A DNA stretch of 64,000 bases from Fagopyrum homotropicum (GCA_033239125.1 BSWB01000002.1:88408560-88472559); one strand, 5' to 3'; counted from the stretch's first letter, positions 1 through 13,539 are shown. The notes: generated from the letters alone by a model not told the origin. Numbers and translations: made by a program.

Positions 1-191
1 TGTTTACATTAAGAAGCTCTATGAAATGTAGCTTTTGCCCTTAGGGCTGAACGCTTGTATGCTAGAGGAGCATGAAGAACATGAAGAACATCTAAGGAAA
101 GTAGTTCTTACCCTTTGGGCTGAACACTTGTATACTAATCTTATAAAAATGTAGCTTTTGCTCTAATGAGGTTATATTTCTTGATTTTGTA
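1..191 (+). repeat. Satellite unit, left-edge partial copy
   Basis: The end of a unit (VYIKKLYEM, stop) followed by the inter-unit leader. It shows that the array extends left of the window. Confidence 0.9.
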
Positions 192-1054
192 GTGACTACA
201 CAAGGCCTACAAGTGGATGAGGAGAAGATTAGAGCAATCAAAGATTGGCCCACACCAACATCCATCAGCCAAGTAAGGAGTTTCGATTGGCTTGCAAGCT
301 TCTATAGGCGCTTTGTGAGAGACTTTAGTACCATTGTTGTGCCCTTGACGAAAATTTGCAAAAAGCATGCGCCATCCATTTGTGTGGGAGGAGGCGCAAG
401 AACGTGCCTTTAGCAAGCTGAAATTAGTCTTATCCGAGGCGCCTTTGCTAGCTCTTCCCGACTTCACTAGGCCCTTTGAATTGGAGTGTGACGCCTCGGG
501 CATTGGCATAGGCGGTGTGCTCATGCAAGATGGTAAGCCTATTGCCTTCTTTAGTGAAAAGCTCAAAGGTGCATGCCTTAATTACTCTACCTATGATAAA
601 GTGTTATATGCTTTGTTTAGAGTGCTTAAGACATGGCAACACTACTTGTGGCCTAGAGAGTTTATTTTGCATTCCGATCATGAGTCTTTGAAGCATTTTC
701 AGAGTCAAGATAAAATAGATAGGAGGCATGGTAGGTGGATGGAATTTATTGAGACTTTTCCCTATTTTATCAAGTATAAAAATGGAAAAGACAATGTAGT
801 GGCGGATGCCCTCTCTAGGAGGTACACATTGTTGACTACATTGGATGCTAAGGTATTAGGCTTTGTTTACATTAAGAAGCTCTATGAAATGTAGCTTTTG
901 CCCTTAGGGCTGAACGCTTGTATGCTAGAGGAGCATGAAGAACATGAAGAACATCTAAGGAAAGTAGTTCTTACCCTTTGGGCTGAACACTTGTATACTA
1001 ATCTTATAAAAATGTAGCTTTTGCTCTAATGAGGTTATATTTCTTGATTTTGTA
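192..1054 (+). repeat. Satellite unit 1 (CATC-insertion class)
   Basis: A 4-bp CATC insertion near 373 shifts the frame between the RT connection and RNase H. The RNase H half (367-894) is open. It has FDWLAS where most units have FHGLAS. It is nearly identical to units 3 and 13. Confidence 0.9.
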
Positions 1055-1912
1055 GTGACTACACAAGGCCTACAAGTGGATGAGGAGAAGATTAGAGCAA
1101 TCAAAGATTGGCCCACACCAACATCCATCAGCCAAGTAAGGAGTTTCCATTGACTTGCAAGCTTCTATAGGCGCTTTGTGAGAGACTTTAGTACCATTGT
1201 TGCGCCCTTGACGGAAATTTGCAAAAAGCATGCGCCATTTGTGTGGGACGAGGCGCAAGAACGTGACTTTAGGAAGCTGAAATTGGTCTTAACCGAGGCG
1301 CCTTTGCTAGCTCTTCCCGACTTCACTAGGCCCTTTGAAGTGGAGTGTGACGCCTCGGGCATTGGCATAGGCGGTGTGCTCATGCAAGATGGTAAGCCTA
1401 TTGCCTTCTTTAGTGAAAAGCTCAAAGGAGCATGCCTTAATTACTCTACCTAAGATAAAGAGTTATATGCTTTGTTTAGAGTGCTTAAGACATGACAACA
1501 CTACTTGTGGCCTAGAGAGTTTATTTTGCATTCCGATCTTGAGTCTTTGAAGCATTTTTAGAGTCAAGATAAAATAGATAGGAGGCATGGTAGGTGATGG
1601 AACTTATTGAGACTTTTCCCTATGTTATCAAGTATAAAAATGGAAAAGACAATGTAGTGGCGGATGCCCTCTCTAGGAGGTACACATTGTTGACTACATT
1701 GGATGCTAAGGTATTAGGCTTTGTTTACATTAAGAAGCTCTATGAAATGTAGCTTTTGCCCTTAGGGCTGAACGCTTGTATGCTAGAGGAGCATGAAGAA
1801 CATGAAGAACATCTAAGGAAAGTAGTTCTTACCCTTTGGGCTGAACACTTGTATACTAATCTTATAAAAATGTAGCTTTTGCTCTAATGAGGTTATATTT
1901 CTTGATTTTGTA
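1055..1912 (+). repeat. Satellite unit 2 (stop class)
   Basis: There is no CATC insertion. Stops occur at the HGL position (near 1150), at Tyr (TAA near 1452), at Trp (TGA near 1493) and at Gln (TAG near 1558), and there is a 1-bp deletion near 1596. The last five features of its second half recur exactly in unit 12. Confidence 0.9.
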
Positions 1913-2769
1913 GTGACTACACAAGGCCTACAAGTGGATGAGGAGAAGATTAGAGCAATCAAAGATTGGCCCACACCAACATCCATCAGCCAAGTAAGGA
2001 GTTTCGATTGGCTTGCAAGCTTCTATAGGCGCTTTGTGAGAGACTTTAGTACCATTGTTGTGCCCTTGACGAAAATTTGCAAAAAGCATGCGCCATCCAT
2101 TTGTGTGGGAGGAGGCGCAAGAACGTGCCTTTAGCAAGCTGAAATTAGTCTTATCCGAGGCGCCTTTGCTAGCTCTTCCCGACTTCACTAGGCCCTTTGA
2201 ATTGGAGTGTGACGCCTCGGGCATTGGCATAGGCGGTGTGCTCATGCAAGATGGTAAGCCTATTGCCTTCTTTAGTGAAAAGCTCAAAGGTGCATGCCTT
2301 AATTACTCTACCTATGATAAAGTGTTATATGCTTTGTTTAGAGTGCTTAAGACATGGCAACACTACTTGTGGCCTAGAGAGTTTATTTTGCATTCCGATC
2401 ATGAGTCTTTGAAGCATTTTCAGAGTCAAGATAAAATAGATAGGAGGCATGGTAGGTGGATGGAATTTATTGAGACTTTTCCCTATTTTATCAAGTATAA
2501 AAAGGTCAAAGACAATGTAGTGGCGGATGCCCTCTCTAGGAGGTCCACATTGTTGACTACATTGGATGCTAAGGTATTAGGCTTTGTTTACATTAAGGAG
2601 CTCTATGAAATGTAGCTTTTGCCCTTAGGGCTGAACGCTTGTATGCTAGAGGAGCATGAAGAACATGAAGAACATCTAAGGGAAGAAGTTCTTACCCTTA
2701 GGGCTGAACACTTGTATGCTAATCTTAAGAAATGTAGCTTTTGCTCTAATGAGGTTATATTTCTTGATT
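1913..2769 (+). repeat. Satellite unit 3 (CATC-insertion class)
   Basis: It carries the CATC insertion and the FDWLAS variant. RNase H is open from 2088 to 2615. It has KKVKD instead of KNGKD before VVADALS, a variant also seen in units 13 and 14. Confidence 0.9.
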
Positions 2770-3240
2770 ACTCTACCTAAGATAAAGAGTTATATGCTTT
2801 ATTTAGAGTGCTTAAGACATGGCAACACTACTTGTGGCCTAGAGAGTTTATTTTGCATTCCGATCATGAGTCTTTGAAGCATTTTTAGAGTCAAGATGAA
2901 ATAGATAGGAGGCATGGTAGGTGGATGGAACTTATTGAGACTTTTCCCTATGTTATCAAGTATAAAAATGGAAAAGACAATGTAGTAACGGATGCCCTCT
3001 CTAGGAGGTACACATTGTTGACTACATTGGATGTTAAGGTATTAGGCTTTGTTTACATTAAGGAGCTCTATGAAATGTAGCTTTTGCTCTTAGGGCTGAA
3101 CGCTTGTATGCTAGAGGAGCATGAAGAACATGAAGAATATCTAAGGGAAGTAGTTCTTACCCTTAGGGCTAAACACTTGTATTCTAATCTTATAAAAATT
3201 TAGCTTTTGCTCTAATGAGGTTATATTTCTTGATTTTGTA
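2770..3240 (+). repeat. Satellite unit 4, internally deleted
   Basis: About 390 bp are missing: the leader runs CTTGATT directly into ACTCTACC, skipping the RT connection and the first RNase H motif. Both flanks carry a CTT(G/A)ATT sequence, so a short-homology deletion is likely. Stop-class markers (TAA for Tyr, TAG for Gln) follow. Confidence 0.9.
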
Positions 3241-4096
3241 GTGACTACACAAGGCCTACAAGTGGATGAGGAGAAGATTAGAGCAATCAAAGATTGGCCC
3301 ACACCAACATCCATCAGCCAAGTAAGGAGTTTCCATGGGCTTGCAAGCTTCTATAGGCGCTTTGTGAGAGACTTTAGTACCATTGTTGCGCCCTTAACGG
3401 AAATTTGCAAAAACCATGCGCCATTTGTGTGGGAGGAGGCGCAAGAACGTGCCTTTAGCAAGCTGAAATTGGTCTTAACCGAGGCGCCTTTGCTATATCT
3501 TCCTGACTTCACTAGGCCCTTTGAAGTGGAGTGTGACGCCTCGGGCATTGGCATAGGCGGTGTGCTCATGCAAGATGGTAAGCATATTGCCTTCTTTAGT
3601 GAAAAGCTCAAAGGAGCATGCCTTAATTACTCTACCTATGATAAAGAGTTATATGCTTTATTTAGTGCTTAGACATGGCAACACTACTTGTTGCCTAGAG
3701 AGTTTATTTTGCATTCCGATCATGAGTCTTTGAAGCATTTTCAGACTCAAGATCAAATAGATAGGTGGCATGGTAGGTGGATGGAATTTATTGAGACTTT
3801 TCCCTATGTTATCATGTATTAAAAGGGAAAAGACAATGTAGTGGCGGATGCCCTCTCTAGGAGGTACACATTGTTGACTACATTGGATGCTAAGGTATTA
3901 GGCTTTGTTTACATTAAGGAGCTCTATGAAATGTAGCTTTTGCCCTTAGGGCTGAACATTTGTATGCTAGAGGAGCATGAAGAACATGAAGAACATCTAA
4001 GGGAAGTAGTTCTTACCCTTAGGGCTGAACACTTGTATGCTAATCTTAAAAAAATGTAGCTTTTTCTCTAATGAGGTTATATTTCTTGATTTTGTA
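3241..4096 (+). repeat. Satellite unit 5 (LLYLP class)
   Basis: It has LLYLPDF instead of LLALPDF and KHIAFF instead of KPIAFF, a deletion at TTTAGTGCTTAG that ends the frame at 3672, and a TAA in the YVIKYK region. It is very similar to units 6 and 17. Confidence 0.9.
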
Positions 4097-4951
4097 GTGA
4101 CTACACAAGGCCTACAAGTGGATGAGGAGAAGATTAGAGCAATCAAAGATTGGCCCACACCAACATCCATCAGCCAAGTAAGGAGTTTCTATGGGCTTGC
4201 AAGCTTCTATAGGCGCTTTGTGAGAGACTTTAGTACCATTGTTGCGCCCTTGACGGAAATTTGCAAAAAGCATGCGCCATTTGTGTGGGAGGAGGCGCAA
4301 GAACGTGCCTTTAGCAAGCTGAAATTGGTCTTAACCGAGGCGCCTTTGCTATATCTTCCTGACTTCACTAGGCCCTTTGAAGTGGAGTGTGACGCCTCGG
4401 GCATTGGCATAGGCGGTGTGCTCATGCAAGATGGTAAACATATTGCCTTCTTTAGTGAAAAGCTCAAAGGAGCATGCCTTAATTACTCTACCTATGATAA
4501 AGAGTTATATGCTTTATTTAGTGCTTAGACATGGCAACACTACTTGTTGCCTAGAGAGTTTATTTTGCATTCCGATCATGAGTCTTTGAAGCATTTTCAG
4601 AGTCAAGATCAAATAGATAGGCGGCATGGTAGGTGGATGGAATTTATTGAGACTTTTCCCTATGTTATCATGTATTAAAAGGGAAAAGACAATGTAGTGG
4701 CGGATGCCCTCTCTAGGAGGTACACATTGTTGACTACATTGGATGCTAAGGTATTAGGCTTTGTTTACATTAAGGAGCTCTATGAAATGTAGCTTTTGCC
4801 CTTAGGGCTGAACATTTGTATGCTAGAGGAGCATGAAGAACATGAAGAACATCTAAGGGAAGTAGTTCTTACCCTTAGGGCTGAACACTTGTATGCTGAT
4901 CTTAAGAAATGTAGCTTTTGCACTAATGAGGTTATATTTCTTGATTTAGTA
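4097..4951 (+). repeat. Satellite unit 6 (LLYLP class)
   Basis: A near copy of unit 5, in tandem with it. An extra A in the leader puts an ATG (4037) in frame with the RT connection, giving a 163-codon open frame that ends at 4528. Confidence 0.9.
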
Positions 4952-5801
4952 GTGACAACACAAGGCCTACAAGTGGATGAGGAGAAGATTAGAGCAATCA
5001 AAGAATGGCCCACACCAACATCCATCAGCCAAGTAAGGAGTTTCCATGGGCTTGCAAGCTTCTATAGGCGCTTTGTGAGAGACTTTAGTACCATTGTTGC
5101 GCCCTTGACGGAAATTTGTAAACAGCATGCGCCATTTGTGTGGGAGGAGGCGCAAGAACGTGCCTTTAGCAAGCTGAAATTGGTCTTAACCGAGGCGCCT
5201 TTGCTAGCTCTTCCCGACTTCACTAGGCCCTTTGAAGTGGAGTGTGACGCCTCGGGCATTGGCATAGGCTGTGTGCTAATGCAAGATGGTAAGCCTATTG
5301 CCTTCTTTAGTGAAAAGCTCAAAGGAGCATGCCTTAATTACTCTATCTAAGATAAAGAGTTATATGCTTTGTTTAGAGTGCTTAAGACATGACAACACTA
5401 CTTGTGGCCTAGAGAGTTTATTTTGCATTCCGATCATGAGTCTTTGAAGCATTTTTAGAGTCAAGATAAAATAGATAGGAGGCATGGTAGGTGGATGGAA
5501 CTTATTGAGACTTTTCCCTATGTTATCAAGTATAAAAATGGAAAAGACAATGTAGTGGCGGATGCCCTCTCTAGGAGGTACACATTGTTGACTACATTGG
5601 ATGCTAAGGTATTAGGCTTTATTTACATTAAGGAGCTCTATGAAATGTAGCTTTTGCCCTTAGGGCTGAACGCTTGTATGCTAGAGGAGCATGAAGAACA
5701 TCTAAGGGAAGTAGTTCTTACCCTTAGGGCTGAACACTTGTATACTAATCTTATAAAAATGTTGCTTTTGCTCTAATGAGGTTATATTTCTTGATTTAGT
5801 A
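4952..5801 (+). repeat. Satellite unit 7 (stop class)
   Basis: It is in frame with its leader from 4796 to a TAA at 5350, with IGCVLM in place of IGGVLM. Stops at Tyr, Trp and Gln follow. Its tail lacks one GAAGAACAT copy of the leader, as does the tail of unit 15. Confidence 0.9.
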
Positions 5802-6660
5802 GTGACTACACAAGGCCTACAAGTGGATGAGGAGAAGATTAGAGCAATCAAAGATTGGCCCACACCAACATCCATCAGCCAAGTAAGGAGTTTCCATGGA
5901 CTTGCAAGCTTCTATAGGCGCTTTGTGAGAGACTTTAGTACCATTGTTGCGCCCTTGACGGAAATTTGCAAAAAGCATGCGCCATTTGTGTGGGAGGAGG
6001 CGCAAGAACGTGACTTTAGCAAGCTGAAATTGGTCTTAACCGAGGCGCCTTTGCTAGCTCTTCCCGACTTCACTAGGCCCTTTGAAGTGGAGTGTGACGC
6101 CTCGGGCATTGGCATAGGCGGTGTGCTCATGCAAGATGGTAAGCCTATTGCCTTCTTTAGTGAAAAGCTCAAAGGAGCATGCCTTAATTACTCTACCTAT
6201 GATAAAGAGTTATATGCTTTGTTTAGAGTGCTTAAGACATGACAACACTACTTGTGGCCTAGAGAGTTTATTTTGCATTCCGATCATGAATCTTTGAAGC
6301 ATTTTCAGAGTCAAGATCAAATAGATAGGAGGCATGGTAGGTGGATGGAACTTATTGAGACTTTTCCCTATGTTATCAAGTATAAAAATGGAAAAGACAA
6401 TGTAGTAGCGGATGCCCTCTCTAGGAGGTACACATTGTTGACTACATTGGATGCTAAGGTATTAGGCTTTGTTTACATTAAGGAACTCTATGAAATGTAG
6501 CTTTTGCCCTTAGGGCTGAACGCTTGTATGCTACAGGAGCATGAAGAACATGAAGAATATCTAAGGGAAGTAGTTCTTACCCTTAGGGCTGAACACTTGT
6601 ATGCTAATCTTATAAAAATGTAGATTTTGCTCTAATGAGGTTATATTTCTTGATTTTGTA
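5802..6660 (+). repeat. Satellite unit 8
   Basis: Open from 5802 to a single TGA at the Trp of KTWQHY (6240-6242), then open again to 6500. Apart from that stop it is of the intact type. Confidence 0.9.
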
Positions 6661-7519
6661 GTGACTACACAAGGCCTACAAGTGGATGAGGAGAAGATTA
6701 GAGCAATCAAAGATTGGCCCACACCAACATCCATCAGCCAAGTAAGGAGTTTCCATGGGCTTGCAAGCTTCTATAGGCGCTTTGTGAGAGACTTTAGTAC
6801 CATTGTTGCGCCCTTGACAGAAATTTGCAAAAAGCATACGCCATTTGTGTGGGAGGAGGCGCAAGAACGTGCCTTTAGCAAGTTGAAATTGGTCTTAACC
6901 GAGGCGCCTTTGGTAGCTCTTCCCGACTTCACTAGGCCCTTTGAAGTGGAGTGTGACGCCTCGGGCATTGGCATAGGCGGTGTGCTCATGCAAGATGGTA
7001 AGCCTATTGCCTTCTTTAGTGAAAAGCTCAAAGGAGCATGTCTTAATTACTCTACCTATGATAAAGAGTTATATGCTTTGTTTAGAGTGCTTAAGACATG
7101 GCAACACTACTTGTGGCCTAGAGAGTTGATTTTGTATTCCGATCATGAGTCTTTGAAGCATTTTCAGAGTCAAGATAAAATAGATAGGAGGCATGGTAGG
7201 TGGATGGAACTTATTGAGACTTTTCCCTATGTTATCAAGTATAAAAATGGAAAAGACAATGTAGTGGCGGATGCCCTCTCTAGGAGGTACACATTGTTGA
7301 CTACATTGGATGCTAAGGTATTAGGCTTTATTTACATTAAGGAGCTCTATGAAATGTAGCTTTTGCCCTTAGGGCTGAACGCTTGTATGCTAGAGGAGCA
7401 TGAAGAACATGAAGAACATCTAAGGGAAGTAGTTCTTACCCTTAGGGCTGAACACTTGTATACTAATCTTATAAAAATGTAGCTTTTGCTCTAATGAGGT
7501 TTTATTTCTTGATTTAGTA
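6661..7519 (+). repeat. Satellite unit 9, open 232-codon frame
   Basis: Open from 6661 to 7359. The RT connection and RNase H are complete, and all four RNase H acidic motifs are present. The frame begins at GTG, so it has no plant start codon of its own. Confidence 0.9.
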
Positions 7520-8382
7520 GTGACTATACAAGGCCTACAAGTGGATGAGGAGAAGATTAGAGCAATCAAAGATTGGCCCACACCAACATCCATCAGCCAA
7601 GTAAGGAGTTTCCATGGACTTGCAAGCTTCTATAGGCGCTTTGTGAGAGACTTTAGTACCATTGTTGCGCCCTTGACGAAAATTTGCAAAAAGCATGCGC
7701 CATCCATTTGTGTGGGATGAGGCGCAAGAACGTGCCTTTAGCAAGCTGAAATTGGTCTTAACCGAGGCGCCTTTGCTAGCTCTTCCCGACTTCACTAGGC
7801 CCTTTGAAGTGGAGTGTGACGCCTCGGGCATTGGCATAGGCGGTGTGCTCATGCAAGATGGTAAGCCTATTGCCTTCTTTAGTGAAAAGCTCAAAGGAGC
7901 ATGCCTTAATTACTCTACCTATGATAAAGAGTTATATGCTTTGTTTAGAGTGCTTAAGACATGGCAACACTACTTGTGGCCTAGAGAGTTTATTTTACAT
8001 TCCGATCATGAGTCTTTGAAGCATTTTCAGAGTCAAGATAAAATAGATAGGAGGCATGGTAGGTGGATGGAACTTATTGAGACTTTTCCCTATGTTATCA
8101 AGTATAAAAATGGAAAAGACAATGTAGTAGCGGATGCCCTCTCTAGGAGGTACACATTGTTGACTACATTGGATGCTAAGGTATTAGGCTTTGTTTACAT
8201 TAAGGAGCTCTATGAAATGTAGCTTTTGCCCTTAGGGCTGAACGCTTGTATGCTAGAGGAGCATGAAGAACATGAAGAATATCTAAGGGAAGTAGTTCTT
8301 ACCCTTAGGGCTGAACACTTGTATGCTAATCTTATAAAAATGTAGATTTTGCTCTAATGAGGTTATATTTCTTGATTTTGTA
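7520..8382 (+). repeat. Satellite unit 10 (CATC class)
   Basis: The CATC insertion near 7702 breaks the frame. The RNase H half is open from 7695 to 8222. Confidence 0.9.
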
Positions 8383-9245
8383 GTGACTACACAAGGCCTA
8401 CAAGTGGATGAGGAGAAGATTAGAGCAACCAAAGATTGGCCCACACCAACATCCATCAGCCAAGTAAGGAGTTTCCATGGGCTTGCAAGCTTCTATAGGC
8501 GCTTTGTGAGAGACTTTAGTACCATTGTTACGCCCTTGACGGAAATTTGCAAAAAGCATGCGCCATCCATTTGTGTGGGAGGAGGCGCAAGAACGTGCCT
8601 TTAGCAAGCTGAAATTGGTCTTAACCGAGGCGCCTTTGCTAGCTCTTCCCGACTTCACTAGGCCCTTTGAAATGGAGTGTGACGCCTCGGGCATTGGCAT
8701 AGGCTGTGTGCTAATGCAAGATGGTAAGCCTATTGCCTTCTTTAGTGAAAAGCTCAAAGGAGCATGCCTTAATTACTCTACCTAAGATAAAGAGTTATAT
8801 GCTTTGTTTAGAGTGCTTAAGACATGACAACACTACTTGTGGCCTAGAGAGTTTATTTTGCATTCCGATCTTGAGTCTTTGAAGCATTTTTAGAGTCAAG
8901 ATAAAATAGATAGGAGGCATGGTAGGTGGATGGAACTTATTGAGACTTTTCCCTATGTTATCAAGTATAAAAATGGAAAAGACAATGTAGTAGCGGATGC
9001 CCTCTCTAGGAGGTACACATTGTTGACTACATTGGATGCTAAGGTATTAGGCTTTGTTTACATTAAGGAGCTCTATGAAATGTAGCTTTTGCCCTTAGGG
9101 CTGAACGCTTGTATGCTAGAGGAGCATGAAGAACATGAAGAATATCTAAGGGAAGTAGTTCTTACCCTTAGGGCTGAACACTTGTATGCTAATCTTATAA
9201 AAATGTAGATTTTGCTCTAATGAGGTTATATTTCTTGATTTTGTA
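8383..9245 (+). repeat. Satellite unit 11 (mosaic CATC + stop class)
   Basis: The first half carries the CATC insertion and IGCVLM. The second half carries the stop-class Tyr, Trp and Gln stops. It is almost identical to unit 12, so a recent local duplication is likely. Confidence 0.9.
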
Positions 9246-10107
9246 GTGACTACACAAGGCCTACAAGTGGATGAGGAGAAGATTAGAGCAATCAAAGATT
9301 GGCCCACACCAACATCCATCAGCCAAGTAAGGAGTTTCCATGGGCTTGCAAGCTTCTATAGGCGCTTTGTGAGAGACTTTAGTACCATTGTTACGCCCTT
9401 GACGGAAATTTGCAAAAAGCATGCGCCATCCATTTGTGTGGGAGGAGGCGCAAGAACGTGCCTTTAGCAAGCTGAAATTGGTCTTAACCGAGGCGCCTTT
9501 GCTAGCTCTTCCCGACTTCACTAGGCCCTTTGAAGTGGAGTGTGACGCCTCGGGCATTGGCATAGGCTGTGTGCTAATGCAAGATGGTAAGCCTATTGCC
9601 TTCTTTAGTGAAAAGCTCAAAGGAGCATGCCTTAATTACTCTACCTAAGATAAAGAGTTATATGCTTTGTTTAGAGTGCTTAAGACATGACAACACTACT
9701 TGTGGCCTAGAGAGTTTATTTTGCATTCCGATCTTGAGTCTTTGAAGCATTTTTAGAGTCAAGATAAAATAGATAGGAGGCATGGTAGGTGATGGAACTT
9801 ATTGAGACTTTTCCCTATGTTATCAAGTATAAAAATGGAAAAGACAATGTAGTGGCGGATGCCCTCTCTAGGAGGTACACATTGTTGACTACATTGGATG
9901 CTAAGGTATTAGGCTTTGTTTACATTAAGGAGCTCTATGAAATGTAGCTTTTGCCCTTAGGGCTGAACGCTTGTATGCTAGAGGAGCATGAAGAACATGA
10001 AGAACATCTAAGGAAAGTAGTTCTTACCCTTTGGGCTGAACACTTGTATACTAATCTTATAAAAATGTAGCTTTTGCTCTAATGAGGTTATATTTCTTGA
10101 TTTTGTA
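9246..10107 (+). repeat. Satellite unit 12 (mosaic CATC + stop class)
   Basis: Like unit 11, plus the 1-bp deletion (GGTAGGTGATGG) shared with unit 2. Its second half and unit 13 repeat the pattern of units 2 and 3. Confidence 0.9.
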
Positions 10108-10969
10108 GTGACTACACAAGGCCTACAAGTGGATGAGGAGAAGATTAGAGCAATCAAAGATTGGCCCACACCAACATCCATCAGCCAAGTAAGGAGTTTC
10201 GATTGGCTTGCAAGCTTCTATAGGCGCTTTGTGAGAGACTTTAGTACCATTGTTGTGCCCTTGACGAAAATTTGCAAAAAGCATGCGCCATCCATTTGTG
10301 TGGGAGGAGGCGCAAGAACGTGCCTTTAGCAAGCTGAAATTGGTCTTAACCGAGGCGCCTTTGCTAGCTCTTCCCGACTTCACTAGGCCCTTTGAATTGG
10401 AGTGTGACGCCTCGGGCATTGGCATAGGCGGTGTGCTCATGCAAGATGGTAAGCCTATTGCCTTCTTTAGTGAAAAGCTCAAAGGAGCATGCCTTAATTA
10501 CTCTACCTATGATAAAGAGTTATATGCTTTGTTTAGAGTGCTTAAGACATGGCAACACTACTTGTGGCCTAGAGAGTTTATTTTGCATTCCGATCATGAG
10601 TCTTTGAAGCATTTTCAGAGTCAAGATAAAATAGATAGGAGGCATGGTAGGTGGATGGAATTTATTGAGACTTTTCCCTATTTTATCAAGTATAAAAAGG
10701 TCAAAGACAATGTAGTGGCGGATGCCCTCTCTAGGAGGTACACATTGTTGACTACATTGGATGCTAAGGTATTAGGTTTTGTTTACATTAAGGAGCTCTA
10801 TGAAATGTAGCTTTTGCCCTTAGGGCTGAACGCTTGTATGCTAGAGGAGCATGAAGAACATGAAGAACATCTAAGGGAAGAAGTTCTTACCCTTAGGGCT
10901 GAACACTTGTATGCTAATCTTAAGAAATGTAGCTTTTGCTCTAATGAGGTTATATTTCTTGATTTTTTA
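10108..10969 (+). repeat. Satellite unit 13 (CATC class)
   Basis: FDWLAS, CATC and KKVKD variants as in unit 3. RNase H is open from 10283 to 10810. Confidence 0.9.
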
Positions 10970-11831
10970 GTGACTACACAAGGCCTACAAGTGGATGAGG
11001 AGAAGATTAGAGCAATCAAAGATTGGCCCACACCAACATCCATCAGCCAAGTAAGGAGTTTCCATGGGCTTGCAAGCTTCTATAGGCGCTTTGTGAGAGA
11101 CTTTAGTACCATTGTTGCGCCCTTGACGAAAATATGCAAAAAGCATGCGCCATCCATTTGTGTGGGATGAGGCGCAAGAACATGCCTTTAGCAAGCTGAA
11201 ATTGGTCTTAACCGAGGCGCCTTTGCTAGCTCTTCCCGACTTCACTAGGCCCTTTGAATTGGAGTGTGACGCCTCGGGCATTGGCATAGGCGGTGTGCTC
11301 ATGCAAGATGGAAAGCCTATTGCCTTCTTTAGTGAAAAGCTCAAAGGAGCATGCCTTAATTACTCTACCTATGATAAAGAGTTATATGCTTTGTTTAGAG
11401 TGCTTAAGACATGACAACACTACTTGTGGCCTAGAGAGTTTATTTTGCATTCCGATCATGAGTCTTTGAAGCATTTTCAGAGTCAAGATAAAATAGATAG
11501 GAGGCATGGTAGGTGGATGGAATTTATTGAGATTTTTCCCTATGTTATCAAGTATAAAAAGGTCAAAGACAATGTAGTGGCGGATGCCCTCTCTAGGAGG
11601 TACACATTGTTGACTACATTGGATGCTAAGGTATTAGGCTTTGTTTACATTAAGGAGATCTATGAAATGTAGCTTTTGCCCTTAGGGCTGAACACTTGTA
11701 TGCTAGAGGAGCATGAAGAACATGAAGAACATCTAAGGGAAGAAGTTCTTACCCTTAGGGCTGAACACTTGTATGCTAATCTTAAGAAATGTAGCTTTTG
11801 CTCTAATGAGGTTATATTTCTTGATTTTTTA
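10970..11831 (+). repeat. Satellite unit 14 (CATC class)
   Basis: In frame with its leader ATG at 10814 up to the CATC frameshift. A TGA replaces the Trp of KTWQHY (11412-11414), and the KKVKD variant is present. Confidence 0.9.
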
Positions 11832-12680
11832 GTGACTACACAAGGCCTACAAGTGGATGAGGAGAAGATTAGAGCAATCAAAGATTGGCCCACACCAACA
11901 TCCATCAGCCAAGTAAGGAGTTTCCATGGGCTGCAAGCTTCTATAGGCGCTTTGTGAGAGACTTTAGTACCATTGTTGCGCCCTTGACGGAAATTTGCAA
12001 AAAGCATGCGCCATTTGTGTGGGAGGAGGCGCAAGAACGTGCCTTTAGCAAGCTGAAATTGGTCTTAACCGAGGCGCCTTTGCTAGCTCTTCCCGACTTC
12101 ACTAGGCCCTTTGAAGTGGAGTGTGACGCCTCGGGCATTGGCATAGGCGGTGTGCTAATGCAAGATGGTAAGCCTATTGCCTTCTTTAGTGAAAAACTCA
12201 AAGGAGCATGCCTTAATTACTCTACCTAAGATAAAGAGTTATATGCTTTGTTTAGTGTGCTTAAGACATGGCAACACTACTTGTGGCCTAGAGAGTTTAT
12301 TTTGCATTCCGATCATGAGTCATTGAAGCATTTTTAGAGTCAAGATAAAATAGATAGGAGGCATGGTAGGTGGATGGAACTTATTGAGACTTTTCCCTAT
12401 GTTATCAAGTATAAAAATGGAAAAGACAATGTAGTGGCGGATGCCCTCTCTAGGAGGTACACATTGTTGACTCCATTGGATGCTAAGGTATTAGGCTTTA
12501 TTTACATTAAGGAGCTCTATGAAATGTAGCTTTTGCCCTTAGGGTTGAACGCTTGTATGCTAGAGGAGCATGAAGAACATCTAAGGGAAGTAGTTCTTAC
12601 CCTTAGGGCTGAACACTTGTATACTAATCTTATAAAAATGTAGCTTTTGCTCTAATGAGGTTATATTTCTTGATTTTGTA
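11832..12680 (+). repeat. Satellite unit 15 (stop class)
   Basis: A 1-bp deletion in the HGLAS region (near 11932) shifts the frame. Tyr and Gln stops follow. The tail lacks one 9-bp GAAGAACAT repeat, as in unit 7. Confidence 0.9.
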
Positions 12681-13539
12681 GTGACTACACAAGGCCTACA
12701 AGTGGATAAGGAGAAGATTAGAGCAATCAAAGATTGGCCCACACCAACATCCATCAGCCAAGTAAGGAGTTTTCATGGGCTTGCAAGCTTCTTTAGGCGC
12801 TTTGTGAGAGAGTTTAGTACCATTGTTGCGCCCTTGACGGAAATATGCAAAAAGCATGCGCCATTTGTGTGGGAGGAGGCGCAAGAACGTGCCTTTAGCA
12901 GAGTGAAATTGGTCTTAACCGAGGCGCCTTTGCTAGCTCTTCCCGACTTCACTAGTCCCTTTGAATTGGAGTGTGACGCCTCGGGCATTGGCATAGGCTG
13001 TGTGCTCATGCAAGATGGTAAGCCTATTGCCTTCTTTAGTGAAAAGCTCAAAGGAGCATGCCTTAATTACTCTACCTATGATAAAGAGTTATATGCTTTG
13101 TTTAGAGTGCTTAAGACATGGCAACACTACTTCTGGCCTAGAGAGTTTATTTTGCATTCCGATCATGAGTCTTTGAAGCATTTTCAGAGTCAAGATAAAA
13201 TAGATAGGAGGCATGGTAGGTGGATGGAACTTATTGAGACTTTTCCCTATGTTATCAAGTATAAAAATGGAAAAGACAATGTAGTGGCGGATGCCCTCTC
13301 TAGGAGGTACACATTGTTGACTCCATTGGATGCTAAGGTATTAGGCTTTATTTACATTAAGGAGCTCTATGAAATGTAGCTTTTGCCCTTAGGGCTGAAC
13401 GCTTGTATGCTAGAGGAGCATGAAGAACATGAAGAATATCTAAGGGAAGTAGTTCTTACCCTTAGGGCTAAACACTTGTATGCTAATCTTATAAAAATTT
13501 AGCTTTTGCTCTAATGAGGTTATATTTCTTGATTTTGTA
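12681..13539 (+). repeat. Satellite unit 16, open 232-codon frame
   Basis: Open from 12681 to 13379, with private changes (DKEK, FFRRF, REFST, SRVKL). RNase H motifs are intact. Confidence 0.9.
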
